From contig RZZN01000012.1 of NCBI GenBank assembly GCA_009929855.1, forward strand, positions 17,004 through 81,003: a DNA stretch of 64,000 nucleotides, in the 5' to 3' direction. Below, piece after piece: positions 46,950 through 56,521 of the stretch. The DNA comes from Gammaproteobacteria bacterium. GTDB lineage: Bacteria > Pseudomonadota > Gammaproteobacteria > Chromatiales > Chromatiaceae. A program made the translations under genes and the position numbers. Each line of letters opens with the position of its first letter. Position 1 is the stretch's first letter. The notes beneath the pieces were generated by a model, which was not told the origin of the DNA, made no database searches, and was given only the letters and a program-made list of their open reading frames with translations.

Positions 46950-48038
46950 TCACAGCCAGCGATAATCCTCGACATAGTGGTTGCCGAGTCCCTGCAAGCG
47001 GCGGATGCGCCGGTTGCGCTCCAGCTCACTGGCATCGGGCGGATCGGCATTGTTCCAGTCCGCGTAGAGTCGCTCATCGCGCTCGGCGAGCAGCAGGCCA
47101 TAGGTGTCGCGCATGTAGAGGATGATGCGCGCGATGTCGCCACGCGTCGGCGCTGGCGGCTCCACCCGGCGCAGGATCGGATCGAGCCGGATTGCACAGG
47201 CGCTCAGGCGCGGGCCGGAGGTCAGCTCGCCCCAGGCATGACTGGCGCGCGCGGCACTGAACACCCCGACCGCCGGTAGCCGGTTGTGTAGATCATGTCC
47301 GGCCGCGACAAAATGTGGATCGACGCGCGCGCAGCACTGCGCCGAGGAGAGCAGGCCGCCTTGCCGGGTGGTGCAGCGCGCGATGGACGAGGGTTCGCTC
47401 CAACAGGGGCGTCCGGCCCCGATCTGCTCCAATGACACGACCCGCTCGGCCTCGAGCCGCGCGGCGCGGGTGCTGTCGCTGAGCGCCGCCAATCCACAAC
47501 TGGCGAGATCCACCTGACCGCGCGCGTCATAGACGCAGCCACAGAAGAAGGTGACCCGCCGGTCGGCATGGACTTGGCCGAAGAGTGCCGCGCGCACCGC
47601 CGACTCGTCGCGCGGGACAGCGGGCAAGTGACTCCCCGACAGACCAGGGCGCCAGCGGATCCCCAACGCGCCGAACATGGCGGTGCTGGCATCGAAGAGC
47701 AACACACGGATGTCGCGCGCGATCAGGACGGCGCGCTGCGAATAGTGCGACCAGGTCGCGGTGAGCGTCTCCGGCAGAAAGGAGATGGCCCCGATCAGGA
47801 CCAAGCCGATGGCGAGATCGCGCGCGGCGATCGCGCCACGGCGCAGGATGCGCTGGATGCGCGCGAGCGGCGTGGGTGGCGGCGGGCTCGCCCGTTTGCG
47901 TGGGCGACGCGGGGCGGCGCGCTTGACCGCGGGGCGTGAGGCCGCGGCTGGCGCCGCGGCCGCTGGCACGTCCGCGGCGGCGGGCTTGGCGGATGGTGCT
48001 GGCGAGGCTGGTGCTGGGGCGGCGGGACGACGCGCCAT
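46950..48038 (-). CDS. Membrane-anchored endonuclease I homologue with altered active site, at the end of the T6SS operon
   Basis: The protein has 362 residues. A basic Ala/Pro-rich tail (1-72) and one membrane helix (about 74-92) precede a clear endonuclease I (EndA/Dns) domain from about 163. Matching blocks are FFCGCVYDARGQVDLASCG, RAARLEAERVV, HDLHNRLPAVG, PTRGDIARIILYMRDTYGL and RRIRRLQGLGNHYV. Eight cysteines (166, 168, 181, 212, 222, 235, 236, 281) suggest a disulfide-rich periplasmic fold. E. coli EndA reads WEHVV and GEVNGDR at the active site. Here these are AERVV (His to Arg199) and GVFSAAR (Asn to Ser261), so DNase activity is doubtful. ATG 48038 shares a base with the phosphatase stop (TGATG), placing it in the T6SS operon. 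It may be an accessory protein, a degenerate effector, or bind something other than DNA. Confidence 0.8.
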   Translation of the reverse strand: MARRPAAPAPASPAPSAKPAAADVPAAAAPAAASRPAVKRAAPRRPRKRASPPPPTPLARIQRILRRGAIAARDLAIGLVLIGAISFLPETLTATWSHYSQRAVLIARDIRVLLFDASTAMFGALGIRWRPGLSGSHLPAVPRDESAVRAALFGQVHADRRVTFFCGCVYDARGQVDLASCGLAALSDSTRAARLEAERVVSLEQIGAGRPCWSEPSSIARCTTRQGGLLSSAQCCARVDPHFVAAGHDLHNRLPAVGVFSAARASHAWGELTSGPRLSACAIRLDPILRRVEPPAPTRGDIARIILYMRDTYGLLLAERDERLYADWNNADPPDASELERNRRIRRLQGLGNHYVEDYRWL

Positions 48039-48802
48039 CAAGCACCCAACGCGCGCTGCCCACCGGGGGCCGGCTCGACATCCACGACGATCACGGTGAC
48101 ATTGTCGCGCCCGCCAGCGGCGACGGCGGCCGCGACCAGGGCCGTGGCGATGGCGGCGGGCGTGGTCCCAGCGAGGTGCTCGATGATCTGCTCCAGACTC
48201 AATTCATTCACCAATCCATCACTGCACAAGAGCAGACGATCACCGGCCCTGAGCGACTCGATCTGACAATCCAGCTCCAGCTCGGCGGAGCCGCCGACCG
48301 CGCGCACCAAGACACTCGCGAGCGGATGACGCGCGGCCTGCTCCGGTGTGAGCATCCCCCTGGCCACCAGCAGCTGGACATGGGTGTGGTCGACGGTGAG
48401 CTGCACCAACTGACCATCGCGCAGCCGATAGGCACGGCTGTCACCGGCCCAGAGGAGCGCGCCATGCGACGCGACCGCGACCAGCGCCACGACGGTGCTG
48501 CCGATCACCCCTTGATCCTGCGCGCTCGCCTCCAGTCGCAGCTGCGCGTTGACCTCGCGGAGCACCCGGCGGATGCTGGCCACCGCCACTCCAAGCAGTG
48601 TCTGGTGTCCGATGCCAGCCAGCCGATCGACCAGCAAGCGGCTCGCCCGCTCGCCACGCGCATGCCCACCCATCCCATCGGCGACCACCCAGAGCCCCAG
48701 GTCGGGACGATCCAGATAGGCATCCTGGTTGACGGCACGCACCGCGCCACGGTCGGACGCGGCACCCGAGCGCCAGCGCACTGGCTGCGCGCCCGCGCCC
48801 AT
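48038..48802 (-). CDS. pppA: PP2C-type phosphatase of the T6SS threonine phosphorylation pathway (PppA-like)
   Basis: The 254-residue PP2C phosphatase has SDRGAVRAVNQDAYL, LWVVADGMGGHARGE, LLWAGDSRAYRLRDGQL, LLCSDGLVNEL and GGRDNVTVIVVDV. In Pseudomonas, PppA removes phosphate from Fha and so switches the secretion system off. The kinase PpkA and Fha are not in the window. ATG 48802 shares a base with the tagF stop (TGATG). Confidence 0.9.
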   Translation of the reverse strand: MGAGAQPVRWRSGAASDRGAVRAVNQDAYLDRPDLGLWVVADGMGGHARGERASRLLVDRLAGIGHQTLLGVAVASIRRVLREVNAQLRLEASAQDQGVIGSTVVALVAVASHGALLWAGDSRAYRLRDGQLVQLTVDHTHVQLLVARGMLTPEQAARHPLASVLVRAVGGSAELELDCQIESLRAGDRLLLCSDGLVNELSLEQIIEHLAGTTPAAIATALVAAAVAAGGRDNVTVIVVDVEPAPGGQRALGA

Positions 48803-49575
48803 CAGCGCCCCTCCGTGACCAGGGTGCCCAGCGTCCCCGGATCGAGCCCCCACCAGGCCTCGCCCGACCAGTCGCCGTCGATGAGCGCGCTGAATCCGTC
48901 GCTCGGCGGCAGACCCTGACACACTAGACAGGAGGGCGCAACCCGCGCGGAGCCCCGCGTCCACCAGAGGCTGTAGGCACAAAAGACCTGTTGCAAGGCG
49001 CGGTGGAGCAGGTCCGGATAGACGGCGGCCAGGGCCTGGGGCGAGGCCATCTCCAGACGCCACGCGGTGGCGCGCGCAAGCGCCGTGTCGGGGGTCTCGG
49101 CGGGCGCCACCCGAGCGGCTGCGGGCGGATCCAGCGCAAGGACCAGTGCGTCGAATCCCTCGACCGAGCAGGACCCATCGAGCGCCGCGGCCAGCGTCGA
49201 TTCGGCACGCGCGAACCAGTCGCCATCCGTGAGCACGCGCCAGGGATCGACTCGACGCGCCAATGGGCAGGCCAGGGTCAGGGGATAATAACGACCCACC
49301 CGATCCACGCTCGGCATCAGGACCCCCGCCCAGGCCCCCTGCCCCGCGACCCCTGGGGTCAGGACGAAGCGCCAGAAGGGACTGGTCAGATAGACCTCGA
49401 GCCAGTGCTCGCCCAACTGGGCGCGACTCGCGGACAACGACTCGCTCAGCCAGCGATCCCACGGCTGGAGGAGCTCCGCGGGCAAGCGCCGGGTGACGAA
49501 ATCGCCCGCCATCGGGAGCTTCCCATAGAAGCCGGCCGAGCGACTCGAGGTCTGATTCAGAGACGTCCCGGACAC
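48802..49575 (-). CDS. tagF: T6SS-associated protein TagF
   Basis: The 257-residue protein has the TagF N-terminal domain: SAGFYGKLPMAGDFVTRRLPAELLQPWDRWL, SPFWRFVLTPGV, GVLMPSVDRVGRYYPLTLAC. TagF represses T6SS activity after translation, by binding Fha in some species. GTG 49575 has GGGGG 5 bases upstream and overlaps tssM by 19 bases; the longer frame lies inside tssM. Some species fuse TagF with PppA; here the two are separate but coupled. Confidence 0.92.
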   Translation of the reverse strand: MSGTSLNQTSSRSAGFYGKLPMAGDFVTRRLPAELLQPWDRWLSESLSASRAQLGEHWLEVYLTSPFWRFVLTPGVAGQGAWAGVLMPSVDRVGRYYPLTLACPLARRVDPWRVLTDGDWFARAESTLAAALDGSCSVEGFDALVLALDPPAAARVAPAETPDTALARATAWRLEMASPQALAAVYPDLLHRALQQVFCAYSLWWTRGSARVAPSCLVCQGLPPSDGFSALIDGDWSGEAWWGLDPGTLGTLVTEGR

Positions 49576-52500
49576 TCGAACCCCCGCAGCTCGCCGAGAT
49601 TGAACGGGTTGCGCACGCTGATCGCGCGTAGCTCGAAACGTGCCCACATGCCCGCGACCTCCAGTGTGAGTTGGAAACGCTCGGCCTGGTCGGTCGCCTT
49701 GAGCTGGGCGCGATCGAGCATCCGGAACCAGGCCCAAGGCCCCTCCTCGCTCAGGCTTGGCCCACCACCACTGGTATCGACGAAGACCAGCCGCGCGCGC
49801 GCTGGACCATCCGGAGGCGGCCAGCGCATGCGCTGGGTCCGCAGGGGACCATGACGATAATCGAGGATCTGGCCTCCGAGGTCGAGGATCAGCTGATCGA
49901 CCCGGGTGTCCATGGCCCGGGGCTGCAGCTCGAACTCGACCACTGGGGTCTGCCCCCCGCTCATGAAGAAGGCCTCGCGGATCACCGCCGCGCGTTGCAG
50001 CTGCGCCAGCACCGTGTCCGGGATCCCGACGCTCGCATCGACCCAGCGCCACGCCGGCGAGGTGGTGTCGACGATGGGCGCCAGGTGCGCCTTGAAGAAC
50101 CCATCCAGCAAGCCACCGGGGCCAAACACCCGCCCGAAGTCGTGCAGTGTGGTCTCACGCGCGCTGCCCGCCACGAATGGATAACGATCGTGGATCGCCT
50201 CGCGGCAGAAGGGAAGCACCTCGGCGGTCCAGATGGTGTTGAGCTGGGCGCGCGCCCCGCCGGAGATGATGTTGGCGCTATCCTGCGCCAGGGTCGCGAG
50301 CAGCGGCCCGAGCGGCGCCGGGAGGCGCGCGGCCAACGCCTTGGCGTCGCGGATCTCCGCGCTCTCGCCCGGCACCAACCCCCCGCGTCCACTGCTCGCC
50401 GCGGTGGCCACCGCCTGAAGATGCAGCTGCAGCTGGCCCAATGCCAGCAGCGTCCGCTCCAGCGGCGCCTGGCGCTGCTCGTCCGCGCGCACCAGGTCAT
50501 GGAGCCAAGCGAAGCGCCGCGTCACCGCCATCTCCGGTTGCTCCTGGCTGGCGACGTCCGGGGCGGGCTCGCCGAAATAACGCTCCACGCGCTGCCTGAA
50601 CCCCTCGAGCGCCCCGGCAGTCTGCGCGAGCGTCTCCTCCGGAACACGGTCGAGCTCGGTCTGTCGCGCCACGGCGGTCAGTAGACGCGCCAGTGGAGAA
50701 TACTCAGGATCGGCCAGGATGCGCGCGACCTCGGCGGCATGGTGCAGATCGCGCACCGCCACCAGCTCCAGATCATCGAGCAAGTCCGCCCATTGGTCGG
50801 CGTAGTCCCGCAGATAGCGTGCCCGCACCCCCTCCAGTACCCGCGCCTGGTCCATGGCGCCGGCCGTCGGCCCAATGACCCAGGACTGCGCGGCGGCCTC
50901 GGCGATGAGCCGGTTGGTGGTCGGCATGAAGCCGCGATGATAGCCCTCGTAGGTGTAGAGCGCGGGGACCCCTTGATTGAGCGGACGGCCACTGCGGCGC
51001 GTCAAGACCAGCTTGGCATAGTCACCGGCGGCGTCGCTGATGCTGAAGTCGGGCAGCGCCAGATCGAGCCCATCGGACTGGAGCCGAGCATGGACACGCT
51101 CCTCCATCGGGGTGCGCGCGAGGAGCGCGCGCGCCTCGGCGACCAACGCCCCGTCGAGCGCGAGTGGCAGTGGGCTGGGACGGCGCGCGAGCAGCACCGC
51201 CAGATGATCGCGCAGCGACTCCTGCTGCTCGGCGCTGGTCTCACGCGGCAGACTGCCCTGCCAATCGCGACCGACCCAATACTGGATCGCCGCGCCGTCA
51301 TAGTGCGCATCGCTCTCGAGCATCAGATAGATCCGCAAGATATCGTAGAGATAGTCCGGATCACCACCCGCCCCGCGGATCTGTTCCTCCAGACGCAGGG
51401 TCACCCGCGGCAACAGTGCCTTCACCAGGATGCGCCGATAGGCGCGCTCGGCCTGAGAGCCGAGCTTGCCGCTCTGATCGAGCCCCCAACCCATGGTCAG
51501 GTGACGCGGCCCGGCCTGCTCGGCATCCGCCGCGGTGATGCGCCGCGCGGCATCCAAGAGCGGCAGCACACCGAGCGGATTGGGCTCGGCGAGCGGGAGC
51601 GCGTCGATCTGTGCCTCGATCTCGACCAGCCGTTGCGCCATGGTGTCGATATAGTCGAGACTGCGTGCGGCACTGCCGATCCAGAGCGCGGCGGCGAGCA
51701 GGGACAGACCCCCGACCGCCGCGTAGGCGCCCCGTCTCAACCAGCGCCGGCGCCGCTCCAGGCGCGGGTTGAGTCCGGCCAGGGCCGCTTCGGCGAACAC
51801 CAGATCGCGCAGCAGACGGGTGATGAAAAAACTCTTGCCGGTCCCCTTGAACGGCAAGGGACCCTGCCGCGCCAGACCGAACTGGCCGGCGAAGGCGCCG
51901 AGCACCCGGTCGATCGGGGTCCCGACCTGGGTCGCGCTGGTCAGATAGAGACCGCGCAGCAATGGGTGGATCTCCAGGCGCGAGGGCGCGAAGAGCTCGC
52001 GCGCGACCTGCTCGATGGACTCGGCCAAGGCGCCGAGTTGGCGCGGGAAGCTCAGCACCAGCGCCCGCTTGCCAGGCTCGCGCTCCTGCTCCAGACGCAT
52101 CAAGAGTCGCTGATCGAGACGCTCCAGCAACACCCCGAGATCGGACGAGAGTCCCGCGAGCGTCGGCCCCGCCGGGGCTTGTGGATCGATCTCGAAGGTG
52201 GTGCCCCAGACCTGCTCGCGCCCCACCGTGTCGAGGTCGGCGAAGAACTCCATGAACCCCGCGACGAGATCGGCCTTCATGAAGATCAGATACACCGGAA
52301 TGGCGATCCCGAAGGTCTGACAGATCTCCTGGACGCGTTGGCGGATCGCCCCTAGACGCGCCGCGCGCTCGCGCTGATCCAGCTCCATCAGATCGGCCAG
52401 GCTCATGGCCACCAGCACGCCATTGATGGGGCGGCGTGGCCGATGTTTCTTCAGCAGCTGCAGAAAGCCCTGCCAGGCGGCGCTGTCGACCTGCTCGTAG

Positions 52501-53087
52501 CTATCCTGCGTGGTGTAGCGTCCGGCGGTGTCGATCAACACCGCCTCGTCGGTGAACCACCAGTCGCAGCTGCGGGTGCCGCCGACCCCCCGCACGGCAT
52601 CCTGACCCAAGCGATCGGCGAGCGGGAAGCGCAGACCCGAATTGAGCAGCGCGGTCGTCTTGCCGCAGCCGGGCGGACCGATGATGAGATACCAGGGCAG
52701 TTGAGCGAGCCAGCGACCTCCGAGGCGATGCCGACCCTCCGCCTTGCGCAGCACCCCGAGCGCGGTGTCGAAGCGCTCGCGCAGCATCTGCAGCTCCTCA
52801 GCGCTCGCCAGCTGCGCCGGATCGGGCGTCTCGGCCGGCGCCGCGGCCAGTTGATCGATCAAGCGCCGATTGCGCCACTGTGAGCGCGCCAGCACCAGGA
52901 TCCTGGTCACTCCCCAGAGGCCAAGCAGCACGCCGATCGCGATCCAGCGCGGCGTCGGGCTGGCCAGGGGCTCGGCGCCCGCGAAGCCGATCAAGGGCCC
53001 CAGGATCCAGATCAAGAGCGCCAGGGCGAGCGTGCCCAGCAGGGTCAGCAGCCAGCGCGCGGTGAGCCAGGTCCGCAATCGATTCAT
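49557..53087 (-). CDS. tssM: T6SS membrane complex subunit TssM (IcmF)
   Basis: The 1176-residue inner-membrane protein has helices at about 13-35, 48-68 and 450-473. A cytoplasmic NTPase-like domain between them has the Walker A GPPGCGKTT (137-145) and FTDEAVLIDTAGRY. A long periplasmic region ends in the TssJ-binding C-terminal domain (RMRWPPPDGPARARLVFVD, WAWFRMLDRAQ). With TssJ and TssL it forms the trans-envelope anchor. The start overlaps the tssL stop by 4 bases. Confidence 0.96.
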   Translation of the reverse strand: MNRLRTWLTARWLLTLLGTLALALLIWILGPLIGFAGAEPLASPTPRWIAIGVLLGLWGVTRILVLARSQWRNRRLIDQLAAAPAETPDPAQLASAEELQMLRERFDTALGVLRKAEGRHRLGGRWLAQLPWYLIIGPPGCGKTTALLNSGLRFPLADRLGQDAVRGVGGTRSCDWWFTDEAVLIDTAGRYTTQDSYEQVDSAAWQGFLQLLKKHRPRRPINGVLVAMSLADLMELDQRERAARLGAIRQRVQEICQTFGIAIPVYLIFMKADLVAGFMEFFADLDTVGREQVWGTTFEIDPQAPAGPTLAGLSSDLGVLLERLDQRLLMRLEQEREPGKRALVLSFPRQLGALAESIEQVARELFAPSRLEIHPLLRGLYLTSATQVGTPIDRVLGAFAGQFGLARQGPLPFKGTGKSFFITRLLRDLVFAEAALAGLNPRLERRRRWLRRGAYAAVGGLSLLAAALWIGSAARSLDYIDTMAQRLVEIEAQIDALPLAEPNPLGVLPLLDAARRITAADAEQAGPRHLTMGWGLDQSGKLGSQAERAYRRILVKALLPRVTLRLEEQIRGAGGDPDYLYDILRIYLMLESDAHYDGAAIQYWVGRDWQGSLPRETSAEQQESLRDHLAVLLARRPSPLPLALDGALVAEARALLARTPMEERVHARLQSDGLDLALPDFSISDAAGDYAKLVLTRRSGRPLNQGVPALYTYEGYHRGFMPTTNRLIAEAAAQSWVIGPTAGAMDQARVLEGVRARYLRDYADQWADLLDDLELVAVRDLHHAAEVARILADPEYSPLARLLTAVARQTELDRVPEETLAQTAGALEGFRQRVERYFGEPAPDVASQEQPEMAVTRRFAWLHDLVRADEQRQAPLERTLLALGQLQLHLQAVATAASSGRGGLVPGESAEIRDAKALAARLPAPLGPLLATLAQDSANIISGGARAQLNTIWTAEVLPFCREAIHDRYPFVAGSARETTLHDFGRVFGPGGLLDGFFKAHLAPIVDTTSPAWRWVDASVGIPDTVLAQLQRAAVIREAFFMSGGQTPVVEFELQPRAMDTRVDQLILDLGGQILDYRHGPLRTQRMRWPPPDGPARARLVFVDTSGGGPSLSEEGPWAWFRMLDRAQLKATDQAERFQLTLEVAGMWARFELRAISVRNPFNLGELRGFECPGRL

Positions 53088-54454
53088 GGCCGTACACCGG
53101 CGATCGCGTCGCTCCCACCCTTGGGCAGCGGCGCCAGCAGCGTGATCTCGACCCGGCGATTGCGGGCATCCCGAGGATCCTCGGGGATGCGCGGCTCGCT
53201 CTCGGCGCGACCCTCGGCGCTGACCCGCCCAGGCTCGCCGATCACCTCGCCGATCAACTGGGCGACGCGTGCCGCGCGCTCTTGCGAGAGATGCCAGTTG
53301 GAGGGATAACGCAGTGTCTTGATGGGGACGCTATCGGAATGACCCGTGACCAGGATCGCGCCCGGCAAGCGGGCGAGCGCCGCGCCGATGCGTCGCAGCA
53401 GGGGCTCGACGGCGGGGGCGATCTGGCTGCTGGCGGAGGCGAAGAGCGCATCGCCCTGGATGATGACGGTCTGACCCTCGGGACGATCCACCACCTCCAG
53501 CACGCCCGCGGCGATCTCCTCGGCGAGCAGCAGGCGCAAGGTCAGCGGCGCGGGTGTCACCGCGGGCCGTGGCGACTCGGCCACCGGCGGACGTGGCCGC
53601 TCGATCACCACATCCAGCCCCTGGTCGAGTCGGCTCAGGTCCAGATAGACCGGGTCCGAGCGCTGATTGAGCGCAAAGCTCAGCCAGGCGAACAGACCGA
53701 CCAGCAGGAGCCCGACGACCGCGCCGAAGACCCAGAGTGGCAACTGCTGGATCAGCGGATCGCGCCGCGGGGCGACCCCTTGCCAGCGTGGCGAGAGCTC
53801 GGGCTCGGGATCGCCACGCTGGCCGCGGATGGTCTGAAAGAGCTGCTCGCGAATGCGCTCGAGCTGGGCGCGACCATCGGGACGCAAGCGGTAACGGCCC
53901 TCGAAGCCGAGCGCCAGACAGAGATACATCAGCTCCAGCAGGATCAGATTGCCGCTCGGATAGGCGAGCAGTCGATCGAGCGCGGTGAAGAACTTCTCAC
54001 CGCCCCAGGTCTCGTTGTGGAAACTGATCAGGAGGCCCTGATTGGCCCAGATGCTCTCGGCCCCCCAGGGGGTGTCGAGGACCGCCTCATCGACGAGCGC
54101 GCAGAGCACGTAGCGCGCTGGCAGCACCACCGCGTCGATCAGGCCCTTGGCCCGCGCGCAGGTCTCGAAGTCGCGCATCTGTCGGACCAGTCCCTCGCGC
54201 AGACCCGCGGGATCCGGATGGGCGACCGTGCCACGCAGCTGCGCGGCCAAGGTCAAGACCCCGAGTGCGCAGGCGAGCAGTGGATTGGCCATGCCCAGGC
54301 CCGGAGCGAGCGCGATGCCGCCGCTGGGCAGGCCGCTGCGCGGTGGCGGTGGCGGTCGCGGCGCCGCCACCGCAGGCCGGCGACCGCCCGGCATCGGTCG
54401 AATGACGGTGGCACCGGCATCCTCGGGGAAGTCGAATGGATCTGCGGTGGTCAC
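53084..54454 (-). CDS. tssL: T6SS membrane complex subunit TssL (DotU) with OmpA-like peptidoglycan-binding domain
   Basis: In this 456-residue protein a proline-rich start is followed by the cytoplasmic DotU domain (LREGLVRQMRDFETCARAKG, YVLCALVDEAVLDTPWG, NETWGGEKFFTALDRLL). One membrane helix (239-262) and a periplasmic OmpA/MotB-like domain (about 325-445: GDALFASASSQIAPAVEPLLRRIGAAL, VTGHSDSVPIK, LSQERAARVAQLI, GRAESEPRIPEDPRDARNRRVEI) complete it. This is the evolved type of TssL, able to hold the complex to the cell wall directly. Confidence 0.95.
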   Translation of the reverse strand: MTTADPFDFPEDAGATVIRPMPGGRRPAVAAPRPPPPPRSGLPSGGIALAPGLGMANPLLACALGVLTLAAQLRGTVAHPDPAGLREGLVRQMRDFETCARAKGLIDAVVLPARYVLCALVDEAVLDTPWGAESIWANQGLLISFHNETWGGEKFFTALDRLLAYPSGNLILLELMYLCLALGFEGRYRLRPDGRAQLERIREQLFQTIRGQRGDPEPELSPRWQGVAPRRDPLIQQLPLWVFGAVVGLLLVGLFAWLSFALNQRSDPVYLDLSRLDQGLDVVIERPRPPVAESPRPAVTPAPLTLRLLLAEEIAAGVLEVVDRPEGQTVIIQGDALFASASSQIAPAVEPLLRRIGAALARLPGAILVTGHSDSVPIKTLRYPSNWHLSQERAARVAQLIGEVIGEPGRVSAEGRAESEPRIPEDPRDARNRRVEITLLAPLPKGGSDAIAGVRP

Positions 54455-54457
54455 GGC

Positions 54458-55789
54458 CTACTCGCGAATCGCCCAGAGCTCGAGCACCAACCCAGGAAAC
54501 TCCCCGCCGATGTGCAGACCCAAGCCACCGCCACCCGCCAGCTCAGTCCAGAATTCACTGCCACGGTCCAGCTCGAAATAATCGAAGCCGGCATGATAGG
54601 GGATCTCCAGCGGCGGGGTGGGCATCGACCTGAGTGCGATCCCCGGCAGCGCCAGTTTCACCAACTCCTGGATGCGCTCCACGGGTCCGATCTTGCATTG
54701 CGCCGGGAAGCGGGCGCGCAGGATCTGCGAGTCGAGACTCGCCTGCGCGGCCAGCACGAAGCGCGCCGTGGCGAGCAAGGAGCGATCCGCCACCAGCGCG
54801 ACCCGAAAACCGAACTGACGCTCCTGGATCGGGATGGCGATGGCGCGCTCCACATATTCGCGGCCCAGATACTCGCGCAGCCGCTCGCTCAGCGGGGTGA
54901 AGGTCGCGTCCAGGTCATCGTGCCGGTAGGCGGGAAACTCGGGTGGCCGCTTGGTCTCGCTGGCGAAGGTGGCGAGCTCGCCGGCCAGACCGAGCAGCTC
55001 ACGAAAGAGCGTCTCGGGATGCAGACCGCGAATGCGCAGCAGGTGCGACAGCAGCGGCTCGGCCCGGTTCATCAGCTGCAGCAGCAAGAAATCGGCCCAA
55101 TCCGCGACCCCACCACGTCCGACACCACGCACGCGGCGGGCGCGCGACTCGGCCTGTCGATGCAGCAGACCCAAGAGCTCCTCGAGCAGATCGGTCAAGC
55201 GCGCGCCGACCCGATAGTCGAGACAGGGCGGGATATAGGCGCGATCGAGCACCAGCTCGCGATCCGCGCGGCACTCCAGCACCCGCGCAACCCCACAACA
55301 GGCAAAACCATCGCGCGCCTCGCGCTCCAGCATCAGACGCAGATCCAATCGCCCGATCTCGAGCAGTGTCTCGGTATCCGCGCCCGCGGCATTGTCACGG
55401 ACCGTCAGCTCGCCGATGCGATACCGCAGCCCCGTCTCCTGACGCTCGGCCCCCCCGCTCTCGGCGGCCCCGGTCCGCCGCAAGGGCAGCGCCAGATAGA
55501 TGGTCTGACCGGCGGCCGAGTCATCGAGCTGCAAAGGCGCGGGCAGCGGATCGCTCAGCGGGGCATCGCACGCCGTACCATCCGGCAAGAGACCAGCGAC
55601 CTCGGTCAGCGCAAAGGTCCCGAGTCCGAGCAGCTGCGGATCGATCGCCAGGCGCGCGAGCCCCCAGGGCGCCGGCTGACCCAGCCCCGCCTTGGCCGCG
55701 ACCAGGTGCTCCACCCAGCGGTCGTGCTGCTGGAAATGGTGTGGCTGCAAGAACAGTCCTTCCGACCAGAGTATCTTGTTGTCCCACAC
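54458..55789 (-). CDS. tssK: T6SS baseplate subunit TssK
   Basis: The 443-residue protein starts with the highly conserved NKILWSEGLFLQPHHFQQHDRWVEHLV and has GLHPETLFRELLGLAGELATF in the middle. TssK trimers link the baseplate wedges to the TssL-TssM membrane complex. It lies 3 bases before tssL and 12 after tssJ. Confidence 0.95.
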   Translation of the reverse strand: MWDNKILWSEGLFLQPHHFQQHDRWVEHLVAAKAGLGQPAPWGLARLAIDPQLLGLGTFALTEVAGLLPDGTACDAPLSDPLPAPLQLDDSAAGQTIYLALPLRRTGAAESGGAERQETGLRYRIGELTVRDNAAGADTETLLEIGRLDLRLMLEREARDGFACCGVARVLECRADRELVLDRAYIPPCLDYRVGARLTDLLEELLGLLHRQAESRARRVRGVGRGGVADWADFLLLQLMNRAEPLLSHLLRIRGLHPETLFRELLGLAGELATFASETKRPPEFPAYRHDDLDATFTPLSERLREYLGREYVERAIAIPIQERQFGFRVALVADRSLLATARFVLAAQASLDSQILRARFPAQCKIGPVERIQELVKLALPGIALRSMPTPPLEIPYHAGFDYFELDRGSEFWTELAGGGGLGLHIGGEFPGLVLELWAIRE

Positions 55790-55801
55790 GGGCAGCGGCT
55801 C

Positions 55802-56278
55802 CTATTGCGCATAGGCCGAGACGGCCGCGGCCCCGACGACGATGCGGATGGCATTGTCCTGACCCGCCCGCAACGGCACCACCGCCCGCCAACGGCTGCG
55901 ATCGATGTCGCGATAGGCGGCCAGGACACCCAGATAGGCCGCCTTGGGATCCAAGGGGCGCGCGCTGCGCAGACGCTGACTCGGACGCAGCATCAGCTCC
56001 TCGCGCGCGATCAGATCCGGACCCAGCAGCGCCGCTTCGTTGTCGAGCAGCGCATAGAGATCGGCACCCATGAACCCTCCTTGGCGCTCGAGATCATAGA
56101 TGCGCAGCACCACCGGCAAGGGCTGCCCACCCGGCCCGAGATTCAGGTCGGCGGTCGCCTCGATCTCGAGCGCGAGCATCGCCGGCGGCTTGTGCGGCTG
56201 TCCGCTACAGGCGACGAGCAGCAGGCTGATGCAGACCAACCAGATCCCTCGCCGCCAGAAGGTTTTCAATGGATCCAT
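55802..56278 (-). CDS. tssJ: T6SS outer-membrane lipoprotein TssJ
   Basis: The 158-residue protein has a lipobox LVACSG (Cys24) and the TssJ transthyretin-like body: LALEIEATADLNLGPGGQPLPVVLRIYDLERQGGF, then ADLYALLDNEAALLGPDLIAREELMLRPSQ and YLGVLAAYRDIDRSRWRAVVPL. It is the first visible gene of the cluster, so the operon promoter should be in 56279-56500. The sheath, tube, spike and ClpV genes are not in the window. Confidence 0.94.
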   Translation of the reverse strand: MDPLKTFWRRGIWLVCISLLLVACSGQPHKPPAMLALEIEATADLNLGPGGQPLPVVLRIYDLERQGGFMGADLYALLDNEAALLGPDLIAREELMLRPSQRLRSARPLDPKAAYLGVLAAYRDIDRSRWRAVVPLRAGQDNAIRIVVGAAAVSAYAQ

Positions 56279-56521
56279 CGACGCTCACCCCGCGTTTGGA
56301 GACGACCAATCCGCTGCCACGCAGCAGGCGCTCCTCTCGATTCAGTGTAGCGCATCGCGAGGGCAACCGGGATTCGCGACCGGGCCTCGAGCTGACCCCA
56401 ATCTTGCGTTGCGCCGCAACCGAGGCCCAGACCAGTCCAATCCATCTCGGATTGCCCACAGGGGTGTCTGGAGTCATTGTCACAGGGTCGAACCCACCGC
56501 CCAGTGCGCGCTGAAAATTTT

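Noticed and set aside
53282..56350. Very long open frame (over 1000 codons) on the plus strand opposite tssL-tssK-tssJ
   Set aside because: It is antisense to three well-supported T6SS genes and its composition is the Gln/Arg/His-rich mirror typical of high-GC shadow frames. No domain is recognisable. The same applies to long frames opposite tssM (49671-50684 and 50739-52355), asd/leuB (40116-42248), fimV (37965-39575) and purF (28885-30462).
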